Below the pieces are notes generated by a model. It did not search any database. It was not told the DNA's origin and saw nothing but the letters and a program-made list of their open reading frames with translations. The position numbers and the translations under genes are program-made. A DNA stretch of 64,000 nt from Epiperipatus broadwayi (Eukaryota > Onychophora > Udeonychophora > Euonychophora > Peripatidae), in assembly GCA_028023455.1 (NCBI GenBank), contig JAQFVV010006306.1, positions 2,257,001-2,321,000 of the forward strand, written 5' to 3'. Position 1 is the stretch's first letter. The number at the start of each line of letters is the position of its first letter. Shown here in pieces: positions 22,130-33,904 of this stretch.

Positions 22130-23975
22130 CTTTTTATTGAATTCATTCAAATTTGAAATCATCTTCAAAATCTGTTAATATTTGAAAATGATTTGCAAGT
22201 TCTAATTTAAATTTATTGGAATGTTTCTGAAGGTTAGTAATATTAACCGTAAGTACTGTTGTTAAACCACTAAACATCACATGATCACCATCTCATGCTA
22301 GCACATAACTGTTAGTAAACAGGCAAAAACTCTCCACATAGTGGTGCTACCTTGTGCTAACCAGAGTAATCGATGGATGCCAGAAGGTTTGTACATAAAA
22401 TCCCTATCTAGTGCCAGATGGTGATCATGTGATGTTTAGTGGTTTAACACCAATCCTGCCTAATAGGATAGTGGTGGCTGTGGTTGTTAAAGAGCCCAAA
22501 TCACCAAAATGTATGGGTGCTGAATTGAGTTCAGACCCATATGACTGTATAAGCTATTGAGCTTAGATTAAAAATATTATTCTGTTTTCAATTTCATTCT
22601 CATAGTTTTGTAGTGAAGTAGAGATAAAAGGTGGCTGCTGGAGGGTTGCATTAGATCCTAAGATCTAGGTGCAGTGCTCTCAGATCCAAGGCTTCTCACT
22701 GGCGAAGGCCACAAGCCAGAAACTAGTCTGGGGATATTGGATGAGTAGGCACTAGATAGGGATTTTATGCACAAACCTTCTGGCATCCATTGATTACTCT
22801 GGTTAGCACAAGGTGGCACTACTATATGGAGTTTTTGCCTGCTTATTAAGTACTGTTGTTCTTAGTAATTTTTGTTTCTAGTTTTGCATTAACATGTATC
22901 TTACATCTCACAAATGATTGTCACTTTCTGTAGGAGAAGCCGTGTAAGCCATGGAGGGGTCCAACAGGGCTTCATGACCCAAACCTCTGCAAGTCAACTA
23001 TTCTGCCTGGAACAAATGTCAGAAACTGATACCAAAATCATAAAATAGATAGGTATTTTTTTGTTAAGACATATATATCACAACCACTGATTTCTTCAGT
23101 AGTATATATGTTATTGATAATTGATATAATATATAATATACATGAAATGAAAAAACCTAGCAGTACTAAAAATTCATTTCAATTTTTTATGAGCTTTTAA
23201 CTTTCTAATGCAGAGACAGAATGTGGCCACTTGGTTAGCAATCTGAATAGGTTATATTATTGGGGTCAATATCTTTGTTTATTTTGAATTCATAATTATT
23301 GCTGTATATAGGCATTTTGGTATTTAGACCGTAGGCATATCACCTTTCCAAATGGCTCCATCGTTTTTTGGAAGTCCTGGCTGGTATATTCAAAATCTAC
23401 TACTAATATTACAATCTTGAAATAAATATTTTCTATTCATCAAATTATAATCCAGCTGTGACTTAAATTGGATATTTCCATGTCCATTTAAGTTCAGCGT
23501 TTTTCTTAAAGAAAGAATTCATACTATACTGTTTTTCTTTTTCTGCAAACTGCTAGTCTATGTCCTCTCTTATTTCTATTGCCATAACTATATTTACCTA
23601 CAGCACTTTAATTTCTCCAATTGTTTACTATTTTTAGCATTACATCACCCATAACAATTTTAAATTATTTATTTTAATCCAAAAACATTTTGTAAATCCA
23701 TATAAATATCTTCTACTTCTTCATTACATGGAGAACTTGTTGGGGTAAAAACCTGAATTATCTGCATTTGATATTTTCCATTAGGTTGAATAATGAATCT
23801 TCCACACTGACTGATATACCTTCAATCTCCATAATGCTATGGTTCAACTTTTTATTAGCAATGAATCCACTTACATTTCCAATTTTGTGATTTTATAGTA
23901 AAATACATGACCACTTTTTAAATTGATGGTCTCTTCACTTGTTCTTCTAACTTCACAGACAGTGCCTCATTTAAT
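22130..23975 (-). pseudogene. Decayed LINE fragment (APE endonuclease region)
   Basis: Nucleotide-level similarity to 7370-8130: 'tgttaatatttgaaaatgat' and 'ggaatgtttctgaaggttag' at the low end, and the endonuclease segment with 'gagaacttgttggggtaaaa' and 'taggttgaataatgaatctt' at 23.72-23.80 kb. It is broken by an HHR-B insertion at 22264-22846. The stretch 22930-23390 has no match to the other LINE copy and may be another insertion. No open frame survives. Confidence 0.7.
22264..22846. mobile_element. HHR-B element, inverted, with 14-bp target duplication
   Basis: Flanked by a perfect 14-bp TAAGTACTGTTGTT at 22250-22263 and 22847-22860. Joining the flanks restores continuity with the related LINE at 7.4-7.5 kb. 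An antisense piece (22264-22417) is followed by a long sense piece (22418-22846). The sense piece includes the otherwise rare 5' region ('aacaccaatcctgcctaata' to 'ggtggctgctggagggttgc') and the ribozyme. The ribozyme core reads CTGGCGA at 22699-22705, so invariant A6 is G. Stem II GGC/GCC, GAAA and ACTAGTC are intact. It is predicted inactive. Confidence 0.9.
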
Positions 23976-26530
23976 ATTAGACAGTTCTTCCAAATGAATG
24001 CCAAGAACTGAAGATAGCTATTACTAAAAAGCACCATTTTGCCAATGAATTTCCTACCAAGACATGATAATGAAGAAGAAAGGAATCTGAAAATATATAA
24101 AAATGATCCATTAAGAATAGAATATTTAGAGTTTTGTAAATAGATAAAAAAAAAAAAGAGTTAATAGTGATATAAGAAAGTTATAGAAGAAAATAAAAGC
24201 TTAGATTATGTAAAACAACATCTAGGTGGAAGAAATATTATTTTTGCAGAAAGAAGAAAAAATGGAAGTATTACTAAAAAAAGAGATCATTAAATGTATG
24301 GGATTCTATAAGAATTAGATAGTATTAACCCCCCTCCTCAATAACAATGTATCCCTTATTTACACCTGAATTGTCCAGCATTTTAAATGAAGAAGTGAGA
24401 CATACAATTTAATTTTTTTAAAAAGGAAAAGTTTTAGAAAATGATGGAATTATAATTCGTATCCTGAAAGAAAGCTAACAAAAAAAAATTGTTGGCAAAG
24501 TTAAATACTTAATGTATAAAACAGGCAAAACTCTCCATGCAGTACTGCAGCTCAGTGCAAGCCAGAGTAATCAATGGATGCCAGAAGGCTTCTGCATAAA
24601 ATCCCTATCTAATGCATACTCATCCAATATCCCCAGACTAGTTTCTAGCTTGTTACTTTAATTAGTGAGGAGCCTTGGATCTGAGAGCACTGCACTAGCT
24701 TGTGCATAAAATCCTTATCTAGTGCCTACTCATACAAAGACTAATTTCTAGCTTGTGGCTCTGCACTAGCTTGTGCATAAAATCCCTATCTAGTGCCTAC
24801 TCATCCAAAAACTAGTTTCTAGCTTGTGGCTTTCGTCAGTGAAAAGCCTTGAATCTGAGGGCACTGCACTCAGATCCAAGGCTCCTCACTGACAAAATCC
24901 ACAAGCTAGAAACTAGTCTGGGGATATTGGATGAGTAGACACTAGATAAGGATTTTATGGTACAGTGCTCCCAGATCCAAGGCTCCTCACTGATGAAAGC
25001 TACAAGTTAGAAACTAATCTGGACATATTGGATGAGTAGGCATTATGGTGCAGTGCTCTCAGATCCAAGGCTTCTCATTGACGAAAGCCACAAACTAAAA
25101 ACAAGTCCAGGGATAATGGATGAGTAGGCACTAGATAGAGATTTTATGCACAAGCCTTCTGGCATCCATTGATTACTCTGGCTTGCATTGAGGGGCACTA
25201 CTGCATGGAGAGTTTTGCCTGTTTTAATAACAGTTATGAGCAAGCATAAGAAAGAGTGATCATTTGATGTTTAGTGGCTCAATGTACAAGTGATAAATTT
25301 GAACCAGTTGATTGGAAAATTGCAATTATAACAGTGACATTTAAGAAAGACATTTTCAGAAGACATTAGAAATCTATTAGTCTTTTACTAATCCTATACA
25401 AAATTTTTGTCAAGATAATTACAACTTGACTATAGCAAACTGCATATTTTAACAAATATAAAGAATAAGATAAATTTAAAAGTGATTTTAGCATAAGAGA
25501 TCACATCAGTCTTGAGAGAAGTTATAAAAAGGACCAATAAATATAAGTTACCATTATGCTTTGGATTTGTAGATTATGAAAAGGCATTTGAATTAAAGCA
25601 TTACGATCAACAAAATATAAATCTGGGATATTGTCATATTTTAAAGAAGATTAATCAAAAATTCAACAGCAACGATTAGATTGTATGCTGATGTTGAGGT
25701 CAACAAGACGGGTGATTTCATATCTCTAAATTCTTTTAGTGTAGTTTCACAATGAACATTTTATGGATTAAAACGGGAAGTTAAGAAAATAAAAAATAAA
25801 TGGACATTATTTAAGTCCTTTAAATTTTACACATGAGGTAATCTTCCTGACCAATGCTCTAGAGATCAGGAAATATTGGAAGAGTTATCAGATGAAAGTA
25901 AGAATGTAGGACTGAAAGATATACTAAAAAGACTGCCATAATTGTTTAATGGATTTTCTTATAAGAATATCTTGGTCAGATTTTAATACAGAGGCAAACA
26001 AAATGGATGGAATTAAGCATAGAATTATGGAGTGCTTTTGTTAGAAATAATATTAAAAGAAAATAAGCCTATATGTTTGAAAAGGAAGATTTTTTAAAAA
26101 ATATCTTTTAACAGTTTTTACTTGCAGATTTGAGACTTAGATGCTTAACAGAAGAGCAACAAGTCTAAGGCTTTAGACCACTCAATGAAAAATTGAGATA
26201 TATGTTCAAAGACAAAAACAAATAGCATGGATGAGAGAAGAAAAAGATATCATAACATTATTAAAGAAGTAAGAAATTGAAATGAAGCTGGAATGGACAT
26301 CTCGTTAAGAGAAATAATAATGAATTGACAACTGAAGTCCTTAAACTGAGTCCCAAGGGATTGTAAAGGAACTAGAAAGAGACTACATTTGGGATGAATA
26401 AATGAAATAAGGAAGTTTGCTGATGTGTTATGGAGAAAAATGCTAGAGAATGGAAAAACTGGATTAAACTTGGAGAGATCTTCATTTTGCAATGGATTGA
26501 TAATGTGTAAAAATGATATGCTAAAGCATA
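23976..26530 (+). pseudogene. Decayed LINE (reverse transcriptase and C-terminal tail)
   Basis: On the plus strand, broken frames give SISLLLILYKIF near 25375, FVDYEKAFE (catalytic motif A region) near 25570, EYLGQ near 25965, WSAFVRNN near 26030, and the C-terminal tail ending WIKLGEIFILQWIDN near 26500. It is interrupted by an HHR-B array at 24517-25280. Its upstream end meets the oppositely oriented LINE fragment at about 23975, a head-to-head junction. Stops and frameshifts are abundant. Confidence 0.75.
24517..25280. mobile_element. HHR-B array: three antisense then three sense ribozyme modules
   Basis: After the antisense body (from 'acaggcaaaactctcc') come three antisense copies of the ribozyme segment (about 24.62-24.69, 24.70-24.76, 24.77-24.87 kb). 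Three sense copies follow (about 24.87-24.95, 24.96-25.04, 25.04-25.12 kb) and then the sense body to 'gatgtttagtggctc'. Boundaries between modules fall at 'gcactgcac'/'gtgcagtgc'-like words. The sense cores read CTGACAA, CTGATGA and TTGACGA. Only the middle one (about 24987) has the CUGANGA core with GAAA, but its stem III is ACTAAT, which is no longer self-complementary. Flanks carry CTTAATGTA (24508-24516) and CTCAATGTA (25278-25286). Confidence 0.8.
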
Positions 26531-28225
26531 TAATTATATATATTTAAACATTAAAAGCCTAAAGCTAAAATAATCAATAAAACAATTAAAGTTATACCAA
26601 ATTCAACACTAAATCAGACTAGCCAAAGAAAATAAACTTTACAACACAACCATTTGTTCCTCTGGCAAAAGCAGACTCCTCAAGAGCGAAGAATTAAAAC
26701 TTACCAACAAATATATACTAAATATTACCCACAATTCCCAACAACATCCCACACACCCTTAATATTAAAATAATTCTTAAACAAGTTAATTGCTTCAGAA
26801 TTGTAAATTTTTAATAATCACATAATACATAACATACAAACACAAAATCCTAGATATAACCTAAAAATTATTCTTCATGTATAAAGTGTGATAAACTGAG
26901 TAGCTAAAATTCAAAAAAACTTTAATCATAAAAAAACTATTTGCCAAACGCTTTCGGTACCACATACCAGAATCAAGGCGACATATTGGCAGAGTTTTTG
27001 TATTATTTATATAACCTAAACCATTCCGACTACTATTAGAAATGACATTATAAGTCACAATGGGGAAGTGCATTAATTAGGGATGGCATCTTAGTTTAAT
27101 TAACTCAAACTTTTATTTATGATAAAACAAAATATGAAAATGTAATTAGGCAATACTATTTTTTAAAAATACTTTATCGTAGTATATAGTTTATATATCT
27201 TTTAAAAATCTTTGTAGATTCAATTTAAACAGTTTTTTAATTCTTTGGCTTAATTTAATAAATATAAAGAAAATTTTTGTTGAAAATATCGAAACTAAAA
27301 GATAGGACATTTTAATTACTATTTTACGAAGTCACTTTTAATTTCATAATCAATTAACAAAAGTCATGAGAAAAATGCACATTAATCTCATGGTGTCCAT
27401 TTTATCAATCACTAATTCAAAAGGGTTTGAATTTCTACATCATACAACATTCTAATACTATTAATAACGTTCATTAGTCATCCATTAGATTAGAGATTAT
27501 CCACTTAATGTATAATATTTCCATAACTTTCATTACACCAATCTCACTGCAAGGTAGGAATTAGTTTCTATTCACTTTAACACCATGTGGAGGAGTGTAA
27601 CCAAAAACATAAGATCAAAAGTATGTGCGGTAATAAAAACTACACTACACAAATATTATTCTAATACTATTAATCATTCTTAGGTATCTAAAAATTACTG
27701 GTTTTACTTTCAAAGCACTGAAATGTTTAGATATTAATGTAATTATATTGTTTAAATTATCGAACAATTATTCTTTAAATATGAAAATTTAAACTTAATT
27801 TAATTTAAAGATTATATCTATTACAGAATCACAAATTTATCTAGGATTGCATTAAATTCTTCATTTCTTCTTTACTCATATATCGTCTTTAAACAAATTA
27901 AAATTCGTATTACTTTAGATCACTTTTACTTCCGTAAATAATTAAATTAAAGTGTATATCGTTGCTTGATGGTTATGAGTATAATACAATTACGTCATTA
28001 TCTAAACACGCGATTACTCTGAAAGTAAAGCCAATAATTTAAAGTAAAAAAATATTTTTTTTCTTTAGTAATTTTAGTTGAATTAATTACAATTATTTAC
28101 CAAGTATTTTTTTCTTTTTAATTTTATTTTTAAATATGCGCGTATGTAGTATATGTGTGCATAATTTGTGTGTATACATATTTTAACACGTATATACGTG
28201 TACCAATAGATTTTACATGGTTCAT
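26531..28225. other. AT-rich interval, nothing recognised
   Basis: No ORF with a domain, no splice-supported exon and no repeat-family match was recognised. Confidence 0.45.
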
Positions 28226-28410
28226 TATCGATAAATATCAATATCTGCAACAAGGCTTAAAATCAAATGCCGAAGATTACTGTATATACAAAATTAAGTA
28301 ACATTATTAAGCATCACATGATCACTATCTATACCCATTATCCATGAATATCAATATTAGCAACAAGGCTTGAAAACAAATATTATTATGGGGAGACTAC
28401 TGTGTTTACA
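28226..28410 (+). repeat. Local tandem duplication (~123 bp period)
   Basis: 'atcaatatctgcaacaaggc' near 28238 recurs as 'atcaatattagcaacaaggc' near 28348, each followed by a 'ttgaaaacaaat'-like word and 'gactactgtgtttacaaaa' or a close variant. A 'catcacatgatcactat' word between them resembles the HHR-B end. Confidence 0.6.
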
Positions 28411-28998
28411 AAACTAGGTGTATACCAATGAAATAAATAACTGTGTAACTATTGGAATGACTGACTTTTCAAATACTGTTAATACCAAAGCACAAGTGTC
28501 TATCAAATTATCCAGCAGACATAAAACTAATATTTATATGTGATACCTCAGATAATTAGAAAGAGGATAAAGTTGACAAAAAATATTATTAAGGCTGAAT
28601 CTCAAATCAAACAAGAAATAAAGACAGCCTCTTTCAATATGACCAAACATTCAATTTCATAAGGCAGAGATAATTTCTTTTCATTTTTAAACTATTGTGT
28701 TTGTAATAATTTATGTCATATGAAATAATATTATCAACTTATTTTTATGCATTGATAAAATCATTAAAAACCAAACAAATCCCCCTTTCTTTTTATTTTT
28801 TAATGCTTATTTTATTAGATTAAAATTAATCCATTTGACAGTTTCGATTACCTTGCAATCTTCCCCAGAGCTACAAAATATACATAAATACATAATCTTA
28901 TAAACATTTACTATTATATCTATTTTTAAATGACTCATTTTTTACATATACTTTAATACCTATATCTATTTATACACATACCAAATATATATATATAT
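28411..28998. other. AT-rich interval, nothing recognised
   Basis: No feature supported. Confidence 0.45.
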
Positions 28999-29208
28999 CA
29001 TTAAAAACCAGTCAATACTTAGTCAATCCTAATATCAATAACAATCAACAATTTCTAACTGTTGTCAAGGCAACCTCCTTTTAACAACAAGGTGGAATCC
29101 CTTATTGTTAAAAGAAGGTTGCCATGACAACAGTTAGAAATTGTTGATTGTTATTGATATTGCCTGAGTGTTGAATGGGTTTTAATGATTACTTATAAAC
29201 AGATTTAG
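28999..29208. repeat. MITE-C foldback, complete compact copy
   Basis: A near-perfect hairpin of about 210 bp. CATTAAAAACCAGTCAATAC at the left is matched by 'tgttgaatgggttttaatga' at the right. Inner arms 'caacaatttctaactgttgt' and 'acaacagttagaaattgttg' are perfect, and the loop region includes TTGTTAAAAGAAGGTTGCC. It is the reference copy for the family at 3.9, 4.9, 5.2, 14.3, 16.4 and 16.9 kb. There is no coding capacity. Confidence 0.88.
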
Positions 29209-29214
29209 ACATTA

Positions 29215-29704
29215 TTACATATATATATATTTCATTTATACTACACTTACACATATTATCCCTATTATGTACAATACTTAAATAAAAACATTTCCAATAT
29301 ATCTATACAAAATATATACATATGTATCTTAACCATATATATATATCCTAAACCAGTCCCAACTTATACTACACCTATATTATTAATTATTTTTATTACT
29401 TAAGTTCAAATCAGTAAATCCTTAATATTTATTAATTATTTTATATCAATATTATAATGCATATAAAAACTATAAAATATAACCAATATATGAAACTTAT
29501 AATCTTATATTAACAATTATAAATTATTATAAACTTTTTCATTTTATTATATTATTACTTAACTAATCCTAGTACCTACCTTCTCCTTATTATTCAGCCT
29601 TTCCAATAGCCACTGATTTGAATTTCTTCTTTTAATGTTATATACTAACTAATAACTAAACAATGCAGTGTTCTTAAACTATATATAAATATTGGAATCA
29701 GCTT
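29215..29704. other. AT-rich interval, nothing recognised
   Basis: Simple-sequence-like ATA repeats only. Confidence 0.45.
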
Positions 29705-30110
29705 CTTTATCCAACTATCCAGCAAACACATGTTCATCCATAATAGTATGTTTGTCAGAATTATCTTCGTTATAAGATTCAAGATAGGATATATTAATGA
29801 TCATTTTAATAAAAAGCTGACTACATTAATATTAAGGGTATTTGAAAGCTGCTTGTTCTGATGTTTATATATACAGCTATATAGTTTAGTTATCTCATTT
29901 TTGGATAAAGATTGATAATTCAGAATGGCTTAAAAATGATTAGAAATTATTTCTACCTTGTAAAGGTAAATTATCATTTTGAAACTATGTTTACACCTGT
30001 GTTCGATTTGGTCTTATTAAAAATTCTCACCAGATTATTCTCTCTATAAGATTTGAGATAATGTAAGTAAATGATCACTCTTATGTTTGCTGGACAATCA
30101 CTGCAGATTG
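29705..30110. repeat. Candidate TIR element
   Basis: 'ccaactatccagcaaacaca' near 29709 is inverted as 'tatgtttgctggacaatc' near 30092, and 'ttataagattcaagatagg' pairs with 'ctctataagatttgagata'. A third end-like word, 'ttatccagcagacataaaac', lies at 28508. No target duplication or ORF was identified. Confidence 0.5.
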
Positions 30111-30499
30111 CTAATAAATACCTATATAAATAATCTTATTTAGTAAATATCTTTAGTATTGATTTATTGTGGCTATGATGGAAAACATTTCTACGGAAAT
30201 GACTTTCAACAGTAAGTGTTAAATGCGTGATGAAAACCAGCTTATCTAGATTAAATCACCATACATCACATGATCACTATTATGTGCATTGAAACACTGG
30301 AAATTTGTGGGTTCATGCACCTAGATCTTACAAATTGGCCAATCTATCCTCATTTGCTCTATGCAGGCATGAAACATCCTGAAAAGCAAACATAGACTTA
30401 TACATTAGATCTAATATCAGTTGGATTTAAACATAGTTTTTTTTTTTTTTAAAAAAAATGCAAATTTTACAAAAAATTAAATTCTAACCCATCCGTTGA

Positions 30500-31130
30500 T
30501 GATAGACCAGGGCTTCCTCTATCATATATACCTACCTTTACAAAAACCTTTACTAAAACCTTTACTCTTCAACTTATCGCCTTGCTTTTTGCACCCTCCC
30601 TCCTTTGATTAATAGACTACTGAACAATTCCAAACATAGGCTTGAACCTGAACTTACCCCTAGCACTTTTTACAAAATTAAATACCCCCAAAATGGATGT
30701 GAATGAGTCTATTATGGAGAATTCCAAACATCTTTGTCTACATGCTTTTTCCAGCACCAATACTTATACAAAAGAGCTTCAGACAAGCCAGAACATAGTT
30801 CTAAATTTCTTGAGCACCAAAAGGCAATAGGACATCAATTTATCCCTTTCTATGCAATCATTCAATACAATGAAAGAAATGATTCAAAGAGAAAAATAAA
30901 AGAGGCTTGCTATATAGCCAATAATATGAATGCTATCAACTGTAGACTCATCCTTTCCTCTCTCCAAAAAATGGAAACCTAATTTAAATATTTGATATTG
31001 AATTTAAATAAATTTAAATCTCTTCAATTATATACAATTACACTCATCTCTCCATTATTATTCTATTTTATTTTGCTATGATATGAGAACACCATAAGTT
31101 CTCAAAAACGCTAAGCCGTATTTAATTTAT
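30500..31130 (+). pseudogene. Penelope-like element 3' fragment (GIY-YIG tail)
   Basis: The frame at 30734-30982 encodes KFLEHQKAIGHQFIPF and then SKRKIKEACYIANNMNAIN, the region following the GIY-YIG endonuclease core in Penelope-like elements. It ends near a normal stop. After it comes 'gagaacaccataagttctca', 'aaaacgctaagccgtattt', homologous to the 3' end of the fragment at 53.49-53.55 kb. The GIY-YIG catalytic core and the whole reverse transcriptase are missing, so this is a 5'-truncated dead copy. Confidence 0.75.
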
Positions 31131-31473
31131 AGAAATAACAAGCTTCTCTATAGTTGCATATAAGTACACTTATTACATTCTATATAGAAGAAATATAAAC
31201 AGTTAATGTCATAACAAATAAAGTGGAAATATAAAAAATTTTGCCACAAAATTGTCTTTCTTTAAAATAACAGTACTAAAAAACAACAACATTGGCAATA
31301 TTAAATACCATCACTTCTTTTCAGTCATTTTGTTTTCCGTATTTATTGTATGCCCCTGAAACTGTATAATTAAACAAAAAACGTTTATGATCTTGGTATA
31401 CCAGTAATGCACAAGTATCAATTTAATTTAAACAAGTAGTTGTTTTCATGATGTCAGAAAAATGATTTTTTTT
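31131..31473. other. AT-rich interval, nothing recognised
   Basis: No feature supported. Confidence 0.45.
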
Positions 31474-31566
31474 TCATGTGTCAAAGCATCGGCCGGGAAG
31501 CGAACCCGCAAACCTGGAACAACTGCTTGTAAGGCAATTGTGCTGACCACTCGGCCAACGCTTGAC
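31474..31566 (-). repeat. tRNA-derived SINE
   Basis: The plus strand shows 'catgtgtcaaagcatcggcc', 'gggaagcgaacccgcaaacc' and 'gtgctgaccactcggccaac'. On the minus strand this gives a B box GGGTTCGCTTCC in a perfect five-pair T-stem. It is one of the best-preserved copies. Confidence 0.85.
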
Positions 31567-31774
31567 AAAAACGTTTTTTTTTAATTATAAGAAGAAAAAA
31601 AACAAAAGAAAAAAAAATTTATTAATTAAATAATTATGAATAATATAGAATATAAAATAATGATGATTATGTCATATTCTGGTGTGCAAGATTCTAACAC
31701 TGATTCTAGTACTGGTATTTCTGGTCCTCAAACTTCTTATAAACTTCCAAGAAATAAAGCCATTCAATTATTTG

Positions 31775-31925
31775 ATGATCATCATCATTATTTTCAACCA
31801 TTAGAGATCCACTCGATCAAGATCTCTCCAAGTTGAATCCAGTTTGCTTGATCCATAACATGTTTCTCACCACATTGCAAACTTTCTTGCTTCATTCTTC
31901 CATTTCATGTATTTCCTTTTAGGTT
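31775..31925 (-). pseudogene. LINE 3' terminus fragment
   Basis: 'tgatgatcatcatcattatt' followed by 'gatctctccaagttgaatcc' matches the 3' end of the LINE at 12.71-12.76 kb, including the GATGAT-type tail. It is a heavily 5'-truncated copy. Confidence 0.65.
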
Positions 31926-32011
31926 TTTTATAATATATTATGATCGTATGATTAAGCTTGCACTTAATTGATTATTGCATGGTTACATCGCCACTGAAAT
32001 TTTATCTACAA

Positions 32012-32482
32012 CACGCATGGTCAAATAGCAGCGTGAGGGCCACACGCAGCCCACTGAGAGTTTTTATGCGGCCCACAAAGACAATCAGAAAAATCTGCCT
32101 TGAATTGAGATTTCCTTCTGTGCATGACCGAAGATTCGTCTCATATTTTCCACTATGATGGCAACATCAATACACATGGGCAGTGTAGATATGATGTTCA
32201 GTGTTTTTTCAGTTGATCTGGTTAATTTCAATTTTGTCTTTGCATTAGCAAATATATATATTTTCAACTTTAGTGAAACCATGAACCCTTCGAAAAATAT
32301 AAAATCGGTGATGAATGTCATGTGTTTAATGAAGAATGGACAAACAAATATTTCTTTGGTAATACAGAGAATAAAGCAGTGTGTTTATTGTTATGAAAAA
32401 AAGGTCCGGCCCTCCGACTAACTTTCGCTTCCACAAAGTGGCCCTGATGTGGCCCCCAACCCAAAACGACTGCCCATCCCTG
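32012..32482. mobile_element. Non-autonomous hAT-type DNA transposon
   Basis: The right end reads CAGGGATGGGCAGTCG when inverted, the CAGNG(A/G)TGGGCA-type terminus common in hAT elements, followed by 'ggggccacatcagggccac'. The left end ('cacgcatggtcaaatagc') is a decayed version of the same terminus, followed by 'gcggccc' words typical of such MITEs. Candidate 8-bp target duplication: ATCTACAA (32004-32011) and ATCTAGAC (32483-32490), six of eight identical. Three short ORFs inside have no transposase signature. Confidence 0.65.
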
Positions 32483-32490
32483 ATCTAGAC

Positions 32491-33554
32491 TATTACATGG
32501 ATAAACACCCCAATATATTTCAAAGTTTAAATCAAAAAGACTATGAAAATTCTTAAATTAAATGACTTGTAAAAATTCAGAGACATTGTTATTCTTCAAA
32601 TTTTTACTCACATAAATGTAACGGCATGAAATAAAAAGGGTTAGCAAGGCAAATATTATAAAATACTCGTAAGCAACAAATGAACGAGCAAAGGTTCTGC
32701 ATTAGAAGCCAAATAATTAAATTGAATCATCATTACCAGAAAATCGACAGTCACAGCATAGATAATCAAACTTTGTGCCTGAATTTAAAAATGACAATAT
32801 AAAATCTTGGGGTAATCATCATCAAACCAATACCAAACTTGGGACCCTATGTTACAAAAAAGCAATCATCCATATTTCTGCTGCATAAACATACATAAGT
32901 GCTAAAATACCTTTAAAATTAAAAATAAAAATGGTGAATTATATCAATGCTGATCATCATCAATGCTCTGGGCCATCAGTAATCATGAGTGTACTGGAAA
33001 TCATTACTCTTGTTATAAAATAAAATAAGCGGACTTTGCAGATGATCTTTACTGCCTTAATGCAATCTAGATAATTCCAAAGAAAATTATACAGATGTCC
33101 ACAAAACAAATATATCACGTACTGTTAATCCAAAGCTAGTTTTGGGATTGCAAGGACCCTAGTGATTATGAATATGAGAATATACACAATACTTAAATCA
33201 TTCTATTATTAAATAATTTTATTTGAATAACTTAAAATAATGATTAATAAATTTATTGATTAGAAATATAATGATGATGATGATAATGTTAATAATAAAA
33301 TAAGAAAATGAAAAATCTGACAAACGTTTCACATTATAAATAAATTATTCTTATTTTGATTATTTATAAATATAAAAATATAGTTCCATAGATAGAAAAA
33401 CCAAGCTATACATGTAAGATTGTTTGAATTGTAGTTTACAAATACATAAATTGTCAATAATATTCAATAAACACAAATACTTATATGCAGACACTTGCAT
33501 GTGTAATAATACAAAATATTGCAATCATTAGTAAACTAATCAATATTATTCTAT
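32491..33554. other. AT-rich interval, nothing recognised
   Basis: No feature supported. Confidence 0.45.
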
Positions 33555-33570
33555 TTTAATATATAAATTA

Positions 33571-33830
33571 AAACAGGCAAAACTCTCCATACAGTAGTGC
33601 CACTCAGTGCAAACCAGAATAATCAATGGATGCCAGAAGGCTTGTGCATAAAATCCCAATCTAGTGCCTACTTATCCAATATCCCCAGACTAATTAATCA
33701 GTGAGGAATCTTGGATCTGAGAGCACTGCACCTAGATCTTAGAAGTGGCACTACTGTATGGAGAGTTTTGCCTGTTTTAATAACAGTTATGAGCAAGCAT
33801 AAGAAATGGTGCTCATGTGATGTTTGGTGA
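33571..33830. mobile_element. HHR-B element, inverted, perfect 16-bp target duplication
   Basis: The insert starts AAACAGGCAAAACTCTCC and ends GTGATGTTTGGTGA. It is bounded by TTTAATATATAAATTA at 33555-33570 and again at 33831-33846. The antisense body loses the centre of the ribozyme ('cagactaattaatcagtgag' shows the deletion) and the sense tail follows 'agatcttagaagtggcacta'. It is the clearest boundary definition for the family. Confidence 0.92.
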
Positions 33831-33904
33831 TTTAATATATAAATTATAAATGATTTTAGATATACATATACACATATAGATAAAGTACACATACTGTGTG
33901 TTAT

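Noticed and set aside
22690-22745. Active HHR-B ribozyme at 22.7 kb
   Set aside because: The core reads CTGGCGA: invariant A6 is replaced by G, so activity is unlikely despite good stems.
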